Source: Thiohalocapsa sp. PB-PSB1 (lineage in GTDB: Bacteria > Pseudomonadota > Gammaproteobacteria > Chromatiales > Chromatiaceae). From it: DNA of 64,000 bases. A program made the translations under genes and the position numbers. Where the stretch lies: NCBI GenBank assembly GCA_016745215.1, contig CP050890.1, forward strand, positions 6,200,001 to 6,264,000, given 5' to 3'. Below the pieces are notes generated by a model, which was given only the letters and a program-made list of their open reading frames with translations, searched no databases and was not told the DNA's origin. Of this stretch, positions 25,739 to 33,257 are shown piece by piece (the first letter of the stretch is position 1; each line of letters starts with the position of its first letter).

Positions 25739-27016
25739 CAGGGCAAACGCATCTAAAAATATTTAGAAAACAATGTGTTATGATGGCGAAAATTGAAGAT
25801 CATATGATTTAATAGAGGGTTATTAAAATGGGAATGATCAGACCTATAAATGAAGAGGAAAAAGATACGACAATCGCCGGTCATTTTTCCGATCTGAACG
25901 ACCCCCGTATCGACAGGACAAAAAGGCATAAGCTGGCTGATATCATAACGATAGCGATTTGTTCGACGTTATGTATGGGAGAGAGCTGGGATGCGATGGA
26001 GGAGTTTGGTCAAACCCATGAACAGTGGTTACGGAAGTTTTTGGAATTGCCCAATGGGATTCCCTCGCATGACACGTTCAATCGTGTATTTGCCCGTATT
26101 GACCCCGATCAATTCCGAACCTGTTTCATCTCCTGGGTGAAGTCGATAGAGCCGAAGTTTGATGGGGATATTATACCGATCGATGGGAAAACGGTGCGCA
26201 GATCGCATGATAGAGCTAATGGAAATAAGGCAATTCACATGGTGAGTGCGTGGGCTTGTCACTCATCGCTCGTATTGGGTCAACTCAAGACCGAAGAAAA
26301 ATCAAATGAAATTACAGCGATACCGAAATTGTTGGATTTACTGGAGATCAAAGGCTGTGTAGTCAGTATCGACGCGATGGGATGCCAAAAGAAGATTGCG
26401 GAGAAAATTGTTGAAAAACAAGCAGATTGGGTATTTTCATTGAAAGGCAACCAGAGCACTTTTCATCAAGATGTCATCGCTTGGTTCGAATCGGTCGATC
26501 TCGACCAATGCTGCCGGGATGCGAGTGTTTTTCTTGAAACGAAAGAGAAAAACCATGGTCGCCTGGAGACGCGTCGGTATTATTATTTCACTGATCATTC
26601 CTTAGGGCATTACGCCGAACAATGGAAAGGTTTCCGGGGTATCGGGATGGTAGAGTCGATTCGAGATGATGGAAAAAAAGTAACCACGGACCGGCGCTAT
26701 TTCATTGCCAGCCTGTCAGGCGATGTTAAACGATTTGCCCAAGCGGTTCGCTCTCATTGGGGAATTGAGAATTCACTGCATTGGGTTCTGGATGTGTCCT
26801 TTTCCGAAGATGCCAATCGAACGCGAAAAGGTCATGCACCTGAAAACTATTCCATCCTACGGCACATTGCACTCAATATTCTCAGGAAAGATACGACCTC
26901 AAAGAAAAGCATTAAATTAAAGCGACTCCGTGCCGGCTGGGATACAGATTATCTTGAGCAGTTACTAGATGTCCTACAGGCGGCCTAAAATGGGAAATTT
27001 AGATGCGTTTGCCCTG
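25739..27016 (+). mobile_element. ISAs1-family insertion sequence, intact copy
   Basis: Ends CAGGGCAAACGCATCTAAA (25739-) and TTTAGATGCGTTTGCCCTG (-27016), flanked by the perfect 10-bp duplication CCCAATAACC (25729-25738 and 27017-27026). Length 1278 bp with one intact transposase gene. A second copy, split by ISL3, lies at 12092-14849 in the opposite orientation. Confidence 0.95.
25828..26988 (+). CDS. ISAs1-family transposase
   Basis: The 386-residue protein opens MGMIRPINEEEKDTTIAGHF and has the N-terminal DDE_Tnp_1-associated region (HKLADIITIAICSTLCMGES). The DDE core has IPIDGKTVRRSHD (first Asp), VVSIDAMGCQKKIAEKI (second Asp) and RSHWGIENSLHWVLDVSF (Glu). The frame is complete. It is nearly identical to the split copy at 12.1-14.8 kb, implying recent transposition within this genome. 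Confidence 0.95.
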   Translation: MGMIRPINEEEKDTTIAGHFSDLNDPRIDRTKRHKLADIITIAICSTLCMGESWDAMEEFGQTHEQWLRKFLELPNGIPSHDTFNRVFARIDPDQFRTCFISWVKSIEPKFDGDIIPIDGKTVRRSHDRANGNKAIHMVSAWACHSSLVLGQLKTEEKSNEITAIPKLLDLLEIKGCVVSIDAMGCQKKIAEKIVEKQADWVFSLKGNQSTFHQDVIAWFESVDLDQCCRDASVFLETKEKNHGRLETRRYYYFTDHSLGHYAEQWKGFRGIGMVESIRDDGKKVTTDRRYFIASLSGDVKRFAQAVRSHWGIENSLHWVLDVSFSEDANRTRKGHAPENYSILRHIALNILRKDTTSKKSIKLKRLRAGWDTDYLEQLLDVLQAA

Positions 27017-27720
27017 CCCAATAACCCAGGTCGAAAATCACCAACTTCCCTTTCAAGGACGTGATCTCCGGAAAACACTTGCTATCATGTCTCTTCCCCG
27101 GCGTTAACTGAAACCATACCAGCAATCCGGTCAGGATATCGAAACTCGCATGCCACTTGATCGACGCCTTCGTGCGGGTACCGGGAAATGCGTTCTTCGC
27201 CCCCGGCAACAGCGTAATCGAACTCGAATCAACAACCTCAATAGCGTTGACACCGAGTTGTTTCAAAATTGTCTCACTCACCTGCACCGATGCCGCAAGA
27301 CGCCCCATCAATTCCGCAATGACACTTTGCAAATTCTGTTTCAATCGGTTTCCAGCCATCCGCTCCCAAAACGCACCGCGACTGATCGATTGATTCAGGC
27401 GTCCTATCATGAAACGGCGAATGGACTCCAATGAAAATGTCTTAGAATCTCCGAAATAGCAAAACACCAAAGTGATTGTAAACTCCAAAGGTGTGATCGT
27501 GGTTCTGGCGTCCTCGGCAGGAATAAATTTTTCGAAGCATTGTTTCAAAACATCAAGAATGCTATTCTCGGTCATGGCGATACCTTTGCTGCTTTTGTAG
27601 TATTTAGTGGGCACAACTATTTTATTATGAAAGTTAGCAAGGGTTTCGCCGTCTATTGAAAAAATTTATAACTGCATGAAATTTAAGAAAAAATATCCCG
27701 AACACTTATGCGACCCGGGT

Positions 27721-28123
27721 ATTTTTTTTTTTGGTCGCTCATAAATGTTGAATCCATTCAGAGCTGCTAAAGCTGTGCGACCATTGCCCTTGGTGAGGGC
27801 TGTTGGCTCACGGTGTTGAATCCATTCAGAGCTGCTAAAGCTGTGCGACCGAGAGGCGAAGCAGTTTGGGACCAACATAATGCAAGTGTTGAATCCATTC
27901 AGAGCTGCTAAAGCTGTGCGACGTCATATGCCGGCTCAGGCCAGCGACGAACGCACGTTGAATCCATTCAGAGCTGCTAAAGCTGTGCGACGAACGGCTG
28001 TTTGCTTCACAGGAAGACCTCTCTTGTGTTGAATCCATTCAGAGCTGCTAAAGCTGTGCGACTGCGTGTTGTCCGGGATTGCTGCTTGGATGGTTTGTTG
28101 AATCCATTCAGAGCTGCTAAAGC
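27721..28123 (+). CRISPR. CRISPR array, second part (5 full repeats plus a truncated one)
   Basis: Repeats identical to the first part start at 27747, 27815, 27888, 27957 and 28028. A sixth at 28097 matches only its first 27 bases, up to GCTAAAGC. The interrupted spacer is whole on this side (CCGGGT at 27715-27720 then 27721-27746, 32 bp). Other spacers are 33-38 bp. After 28123 the sequence switches abruptly to the 5' flank of a RAYT element. Together the two parts hold 16 full repeats, one partial and 16 spacers. Confidence 0.97.
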
Positions 28124-28251
28124 CCGCGTAGGTTGGGATGAGGAACGAATCCCAACACAGTCACTCGATGTACGGCTCTCTGTGCTTCGTTCCACCACCC
28201 AACCACCACGAACATAAAACGGCATTGCAGGACAGGCGTTAGCGTCGGGCT

Positions 28252-28737
28252 CTGATTAAAGGCGCAACCTATTTCTTCACGGCCAACCTGGCGAAACGGT
28301 CGAGTCGCCTGCTGGTGGACCGGGTCGATGGTGGGGTCGATGATCTGCGGGAGGTCGTGCGTGATGTTCGCGAGGGGCATCCGTTCGAGATCGTCGCTTG
28401 GGTCCTGTTGCCGGAGCATCTGCATGCGGTGTGGGCGCTTGCAAAAGCCGACAGCGATTATCCGATGCGTTGGCGCCTGATCGAAACGAATTGCTCGCGT
28501 CGGGTACCCAGCGGCGAGCGGATTCGCGAAAGCCGACGCAACAAGGGCGAGCGGGGCATCTGGCAAAGGCGATGTTGGGAGCATCCGATCCGGGATGATT
28601 TGGATCGACAGCGGCATGTCGACTCTGTGCATGACAATCCGGTCAAGCATATGTCCAACGCGCCATCGATTGCAGGTTTTCATCCTTTCACCAGGATCTT
28701 CAGCATGGGTGACGGCCGAATGGGGCTGTGTGGATGA
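28252..28737 (+). pseudogene. RAYT transposase, near complete but without a good start
   Basis: The frame reads RRALIKGATYFFTANLAKRSSRLLVDRV, then IVAWVLLPEHLHAVWAL (HLH metal motif), GERGIWQRRCWEHPIRDD and VDSVHDNPVKH, the tyrosine-bearing H-x-N-P-V-K region of TnpA_REP proteins, where the Y of Y-I-H-x-N-P appears as V. A TAG sits just before RRA where family members have Tyr, and no ATG, GTG or TTG starts the conserved part. Probably inactive. It preserves the uninterrupted version of the site that is split at 17526/20045. Confidence 0.75.
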
Positions 28738-28804
28738 GGTCGCAGGAGACTTTGGGGAACGGCGGTGACGTTAGGATGCGTTCCGCATCCCAACCTACGG
28801 GCTC

Positions 28805-29407
28805 TCAGACGTCGCCGCGCAACGCGGCGATCTCGCCGATGTCCAGGCCGGTGACGGTCGCGATACTCGCATCGTCGAGCCCGGTGTTGCGGATCAGGTT
28901 TGCCGCGGTCTGGCGCAGGGCGTCATCGCGGCCTTTCTTTTGACCTTCCTTGTGGCCTTCCTTGCGACCTTCCTTGCGACCTTCCTTGCGACCTTCTTCT
29001 CGTGCCTCCAGCAGGAACTGCGCTTCATCATGCAATGCGCGCTCGCGCACGAAGGCCAGGCGACGGGCCTCCTCATCGGCGCTCAAGGCCGCCAGCTTGT
29101 CGTAGGCTCGGCGGGTGGGTTTGTCGGTGATGGCGGACATGATGTTCTCCTCTTGCCAGTGCTCGAATAGGGTGACCCATGCAGACAAGGCCGGCGGCAA
29201 TTGGCCGAGACGCTCGGCTTTCTTCAGCTCGATGACGTTCAGCTGGAGTTCAGCTGGAGTTCGTCGCCGAGGCAGACGTTCGGGGTATCGAGGTCGCGCA
29301 TCTCGAAACACCAGACCGCTTGCCCTCGATGCTCCTGCGCGCGGAACAGGTCAAAGTCCAATAGGTGAATTCCGACGACCGGGCAGAGTCGCTCGTAGGC
29401 ATCCCGA
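28805..29407 (-). pseudogene. Rpn-family gene, truncated paralog 2
   Basis: Matches the C-terminal two-thirds of the intact paralogs. An 11-bp direct duplication (CAGCTGGAGTT twice, about 29239-29261) shifts the frame, so the upstream part reads EHRGQAVWCFEMRDLDTPNVCLGDELQL in a different frame from LNVIELKKAERLG downstream. At about 29407 homology stops and REP sequence begins, so the nuclease N-terminus is lost. The tail carries five EG[RHQ]K units. Confidence 0.85.
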
Positions 29408-29940
29408 GGCGTTCGAGCCCGTAGCCTAGACGGCGCCCCCGCTCCCGCTTCTCGATCGCCCGCAAGCGGGCTCCTACGCCGACCGGCTCCCACGGTTCTT
29501 AAAGGTCCGCTTGCGGGCGAGATGCCTTGGCCCCTCTGCGCACTCTGCGTCTCTGCGGTGAATCCGTATATTCTTTGAAGGCAGCACAGCCTGTCGGCAA
29601 GGCTCTGTGGCTTGCGTTCGATCTGCCGACGTCGTCCGCCTAGTCGCCCGCAAGCGGGCTCTTAAGTTGGCCGCATCCGTCGGCTTGTAGGAGCCCGCTT
29701 GCGGGCGACGCGCCGGCTACACAACAAGCATTGGCCACGGGAAAACCGTCCAAATGCCAGGGCCGGTTTGTGCGGATACCTCAGGCCCAGGAGAGGATCA
29801 GGAACAGGTTCCAGCTCTGATGGCATTGCATGCCGTTGATCGTCGGAGTGCGCAAGCTCACCTCGAGCTGGTCCGCCATGTTCAGGTGAGACTCAGAATG
29901 CCGGCCGTGGAAGCCACTTTCAGCCGCAACAAGCCATATC
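29408..29940. repeat. REP-rich gene-free stretch
   Basis: Contains REP palindromes (CGCCCGCAAGCGGGCTCCTA at about 29457 and pairs at 29645-29710), the CTCTGCGCACTCTGCGTCTC repeat also seen near 31757, 32137 and 36600, and a copy of the GGGAAAACCGTCCAAATGC motif seen near 15305. No gene is supported. Confidence 0.7.
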
Positions 29941-31079
29941 GAGGTGTCGGCGGCTTGTCGCTCGCGCGGCGAGTGCTCCCACAATCCGCAGCGCTCAGAC
30001 GTCGCCACGCAACGCGGCGATCTCTCCGATGTTCAGGCCGGTGACGGTCGCGATACTCGCATCGTCGAGCCCGGTGTTGCGGATCAGGTTTGCCGCGGTC
30101 TGGCGCAGAGCGTCATCGCGGCCTTTCTTTTGACCTTCCTTGTGGCCTTCCTTGCGACCTTCCTTGCGACCTTCCTTGTGGCCTTCCTTGCGACCTTCCT
30201 CGCGACCTTCTTCTCGTGCCTCCAGCAGGAACTGCGCTTCATCATGCAATGCGCGCTCGCGCACGAAGGCCAGGCGACGGGCCTCCTCATCGGCGCTCAA
30301 GGCCGCCAGCTTGTCGTAGGCTCGGCGGGTGGGTTTGTCGGTGATGGCGGACATGATGTTCTCCTCTTGCCAGTGCTCGAATAGGGTGACCCATGCAGAC
30401 AAGGCCGGCGGCAATTGGCCGAGACGCTCGGCTTTCTTCAGCTCGATGACGTTCAGCTGGAGTTCGTCGCCGAGGCAGACGTTCGGGGTATCGAGGTCGC
30501 GCATCTCGAAACACCAGATCGCTTGCCCTCGATGCTCCTGCGCGCGGAACAGGTCAAAGTCCAATAGGTGAATTCCGACGACCGGGCAGAGTCGCTCGTA
30601 GGCATCCCCCGCCACCAGCTGGTCGCAGATGATTTTTGCCAGATAATAGGTGCTGCGCGCGCCATAGGCATGCTGACGGCGAACCTGCATCTCGATATTG
30701 TAGCGGGTTCCGTTGCTGTCTTCGGCGAGGAGATCGAGCATGATGTACTTGCCGTGCAATTCCGAGGGATCGATGGCGGGATTGCGGATGCGGATCGATC
30801 TGATCGGCGGCGCGCGATAACGCACGGCGTTGATCAGCGCGATGAGCAGCTCGGGCTCATCGGCAAACAGGCGTTTGAACACATAATCGTTCTTCGGGTC
30901 GAGCAATGTGGGCATGGCATTGACTGGGCGCTGAATCGATCAGACCTAAGCATAGCCTGTCAGCAGACGTGTGTACAGGATGGTACTGCTGGCGCCAAGG
31001 CTCTGAGCCAGCGCAGCCCGCGTGGGTTGAAATGAGGAACGAATCCCAACGCGACCGTCACTCGATGTACGTCTCTCTG
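29941..31079. repeat. Long direct repeat A, copy 2 (rpn unit)
   Basis: Nearly identical to 16335-17437, same orientation, on the other side of the CRISPR module. The only sizeable length difference is 36 bp of extra 12-bp units in the rpn tail. Homology ends at CTCTCTGTGC, directly before a degenerate CRISPR repeat. Confidence 0.85.
29995..30915 (-). CDS. Rpn-family PD-(D/E)XK nuclease, paralog 3
   Basis: 306 residues, essentially the same as the 16389-17273 protein from MPTLLDPKNDYVFKRLF through the nuclease core (MLDLLAEDSNGTRYNIEMQ). The extra 12 residues are three additional tetrapeptides in the tail, seven units in all (EGRE, EGRK, EGHK, EGRK, EGRK, EGHK, EGQK). Intact. Copy-number differences in 12-bp units keep the frame, so length can vary by slippage without inactivation. 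Confidence 0.85.
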   Translation of the reverse strand: MPTLLDPKNDYVFKRLFADEPELLIALINAVRYRAPPIRSIRIRNPAIDPSELHGKYIMLDLLAEDSNGTRYNIEMQVRRQHAYGARSTYYLAKIICDQLVAGDAYERLCPVVGIHLLDFDLFRAQEHRGQAIWCFEMRDLDTPNVCLGDELQLNVIELKKAERLGQLPPALSAWVTLFEHWQEENIMSAITDKPTRRAYDKLAALSADEEARRLAFVRERALHDEAQFLLEAREEGREEGRKEGHKEGRKEGRKEGHKEGQKKGRDDALRQTAANLIRNTGLDDASIATVTGLNIGEIAALRGDV

Positions 31080-31080
31080 T

Positions 31081-31115
31081 GCGCATCCATTCAGGGCAGC
31101 TAAGGCTGTATGATC
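31081..31115 (+). repeat. Degenerate CRISPR repeat remnant
   Basis: The 35 bases ATCCATTCAGGGCAGCTAAG and flanks align with the array repeat (ATCCATTCAGAGCTGCTAAA) and its CTGTGCGAC end, here CTGTATGATC. About three-quarters of positions agree. It stands alone, 3 kb beyond the array, directly after direct repeat A. Confidence 0.55.
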
Positions 31116-32189
31116 GGGAGCGCTGTGGATCTCCGCTCGCCTTCCTGCAATATGGCAACTCAGTAATAAACGATGCACCAATGAGGGCCTATTTCTGAAG
31201 CCTGTGCGATCTTGGCTTCATTGGATTTGGGATAAGCGCAACCGCGCCCGCCGTGGACGCTTCGACAGCGATCGGCTGATGGCGATCTTCATCGCGGAGC
31301 AGGCGGGTGCACCGATGCGCTGGTGCGATGCAGTAGAAGAGCAGAAGAGCAGGGTCAGATCAAAGAGCAGGGTCGGGTCTATGATCATCCTTTCCTTTTT
31401 TTCTTCCTTTTTTCCTTTTCTTGACTTTGGGCGAATTGCCCTGTCGGCAAGGCGCTGTGGCATGCGTCCGACCGGCCGGCTAGTCGCCCGCAAGCGGGCT
31501 CCTACATCGGCCATCCCCGGGAGCTTGTAAAAGCCCGCTTGCGGGCGACTGATGCGGCTGATGCTGTCAGCGGTGTCTTGACGGTTGCCGCTCTGGGTTG
31601 CAAGAAACAAAGGCGGATCGCCCTATCGGCAAGGCCCTATGGCATGCGTCCGACCTGCCGGCGTCGTCGGCCTAGTCGCCCGCAAGCGGGCTCCTACGTC
31701 GAGCGGCTCCCACGGCTGGTCAAGGTCCGCTTGCAGGCGAGGCGCCTTGGCCCCTCTGCGCACTCTGCGTCTCTGCGGTGAATCTTTACCTTCTTTGATG
31801 GCAGCACCCTGCTCCCGTGTAAGAATCGGCGCTTGCGTCCGATCCGTCTGCATCCCCTGCTGGGTCGCCCGCAAGCGGGCTCCTACGTCGGCTGCCCCTG
31901 GGGGCTTGTAGGAGCCCGCTTGCGGGCGACTGATGCGGCTGATGCTGTCAGCGGTGTCTTGACGGTTGCCGCTCTGGGTTGCAAGAAACAAAGGCGGATC
32001 GCCCTATCGGCAAGGCCCTATGGCATGCGTCCGACCTGCCGGCGTCGTCGGCCTAGTCGCCCGCAAGCGGGCTCCTACGTCGAGCGGCTCCCACGGCTGG
32101 TCAAGGTCCGCTTGCAGGCGAGGCGCCTTGGCCTCTCTGCGCACTCTGCGTCTCTGCGGTGAATCCTTGCGTTATTTGATGGCTATAGT
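31116..32189. repeat. REP-rich region with a tandem duplication of about 381 bp
   Basis: The stretch starting GCGGGCGACTGATGCGGCTG occurs at about 31541 and again at about 31922, and similarity continues for about 240 bp (GGCGGATCGCCCTATCGGCA, REP pair, CTCTGCGCACTCTGCGTCTC). The second copy is therefore a tandem duplication with period 381 bp. A short open stretch at 31200-31370 (DKRNRARRGRFDSDRLMAIF) looks protein-like but is not recognised. No complete gene. Confidence 0.75.
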
Positions 32190-32340
32190 GGACCCCAAAT
32201 TTAGGACAATAGTTTTAGCTCGCACAAAACAAGCGTAAGAGCTACACGGCGGCGTACAAAGCTAAGGTCGGATTGGATGCGATCTGGGCGGAGCGGACGG
32301 TCAACGAGATTGGGCAGACTTACTGAGTGCATCCGGCGAG
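32190..32340 (+). pseudogene. IS3-family left end and OrfA fragment
   Basis: TGGACCCCAAATTTAGGACA (from about 32190) resembles the left terminal repeat of IS3-family elements. It is followed by KRKSYTAAYKAKVGLDAIWAE and RTVNEIGQTY then TGA, the N-terminus of an IS3 OrfA helix-turn-helix protein, where a Gly codon has become a stop. The rest of the element is absent. Confidence 0.6.
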
Positions 32341-32705
32341 TAATTGCGTAGTAAAGTGGGCAAGTAAAATGGGTGTCCTTTTCTTTCTTTTAAATGGGTG
32401 TCCTTTTCTTTCTTTTCTTTCTGTCACTTTTCTTTCTGTCATTTCTTTCTGTCAGTAAAATGGGTGTCCTTTTTTTTCTGTCTCCTTTTTTTTCTGTCCT
32501 TTTTTTTCCGAGTAAAATGGGTGTCTTTTTTTTCTGTTTTTTTTCTGCTCTTTTTTTTCTTTCTTCCTTTTTTTCTTTCCTTTTTTCGAAGTCGCGAAAC
32601 CGTTTGCAGTCGCTGTCGTCATCGATCACCCACGATGAGCAATGACGACAACGATAAACAGCAGAAACGGTAGCGGGACATCCGCACCGCTGCACTAGCG
32701 GTTGT
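32341..32705. repeat. T-rich simple repeats with GGGTGTCC cores
   Basis: Four copies of AAATGGGTGTC followed by pyrimidine runs (TTTTTTTTCTG, CTTTCTTT) fill 32366-32590. The complement of the motif occurs near 5945-6015. No gene is supported; ORFs here are Phe/Leu/Ser-rich artefacts of the T tracts. It lies downstream of the phasin gene stop. Confidence 0.7.
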
Positions 32706-33194
32706 CTACCCGCTTTTAGCCATCGCCTTCATCTCTTCGATCGCATCTACGTAGCGTTTTGCCATGCTCTTGACGATATCCATTTGCTTTGATCCGACAT
32801 CCTTGATGAGATCCGCGGTTTCTTGGGATAGTTTGTCCATTGTCCGAACCGCGAGCTCCGTCTGCTTCGCGCTGACGTCGAGCGGATTGTCGGTTACCGA
32901 AACATCCTTGACGGCACCGAACATTTCGTTCATCAGCTGCTCCAGCATCTTGAATTCCTTTTCTGCCGTCTGACTTATCAACTCCAGCTCCATCCTTGCG
33001 ACGCCTTCCAAAGTCGCTTGGTTTTTCTGCTGGATTTCTGTCAAACGAGCAAGATCGACACCCGGAATATTCGCGAACGGCAAGGCTTTCTGGAGTGCCT
33101 CTACCATGTACTCTGGATCATAGACCGCGAGTGATTTGATCATGCCTAGCATCGCCGACGACTCTCCAGCCTGCTCAGCCTTTTTAGCACACAT
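32706..33194 (-). CDS. Phasin-family protein
   Basis: A 162-residue, all-helical amphipathic protein with no transmembrane segment. Features are MIKSLAVYDPEYMVEALQKA, a central tract ELISQTAEKEFKMLEQLMNEM and a C-terminus rich in K, M and A. Length, composition and pattern fit phasins, which coat polyhydroxyalkanoate granules. The neighbouring minus-strand gene encodes a PHB-depolymerase-like esterase, which supports the call. The start has no strong Shine-Dalgarno but only one ATG fits. Confidence 0.65.
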   Translation of the reverse strand: MCAKKAEQAGESSAMLGMIKSLAVYDPEYMVEALQKALPFANIPGVDLARLTEIQQKNQATLEGVARMELELISQTAEKEFKMLEQLMNEMFGAVKDVSVTDNPLDVSAKQTELAVRTMDKLSQETADLIKDVGSKQMDIVKSMAKRYVDAIEEMKAMAKSG

Positions 33195-33257
33195 TTCGAC
33201 CCCCCTGTTTTTATCTCTGGATTCTGGATGTAGAACGGATTCGATTGTTCACAGTTT

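Larger units (their letters stand above)
25037..27575 (-). pseudogene. IS4-family transposase, split by the ISAs1 insertion
   Basis: The N-terminal part from ATG 27575 reads MTENSILDVLKQCFEKFIPA, VVDSSSITLLPGAKN (first Asp) and LVIFDLGYW (second Asp), then is interrupted. The C-terminal part resumes DYAVLHAIEKAEGFFLSR and contains YRLRWQIELIFKACK, the Y-R-E-K signature of IS4 with the catalytic Glu. The halves fit together at the 10-bp CCCAATAACC duplication. The frame was probably intact before ISAs1 arrived. Confidence 0.9.
25017..27710 (-). mobile_element. IS4-family element inserted in the CRISPR array (contains a nested ISAs1 copy)
   Basis: Inverted ends CATAGGTGTTCGGGATTTTT (25017-) and the complement of the right end CATAAGTGTTCGGGATATTT (27710 inward). 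The flanks are a perfect 10-bp duplication CGACCCGGGT (25007-25016 and 27711-27720), made of the last four bases of a CRISPR repeat and the first six of the next spacer. Removing the nested ISAs1 element and its 10-bp duplication leaves 1406 bp, normal for IS4. Confidence 0.93.

Noticed and set aside
31200..31370. Protein-like stretch DKRNRARRGRFDSDRLMAIF as a gene
   Set aside because: Open only briefly, no start or family match, surrounded by repeats.
32394..32695. Phe-rich or Lys-rich ORFs
   Set aside because: Products of T tracts in simple repeats; no start signals or family resemblance.
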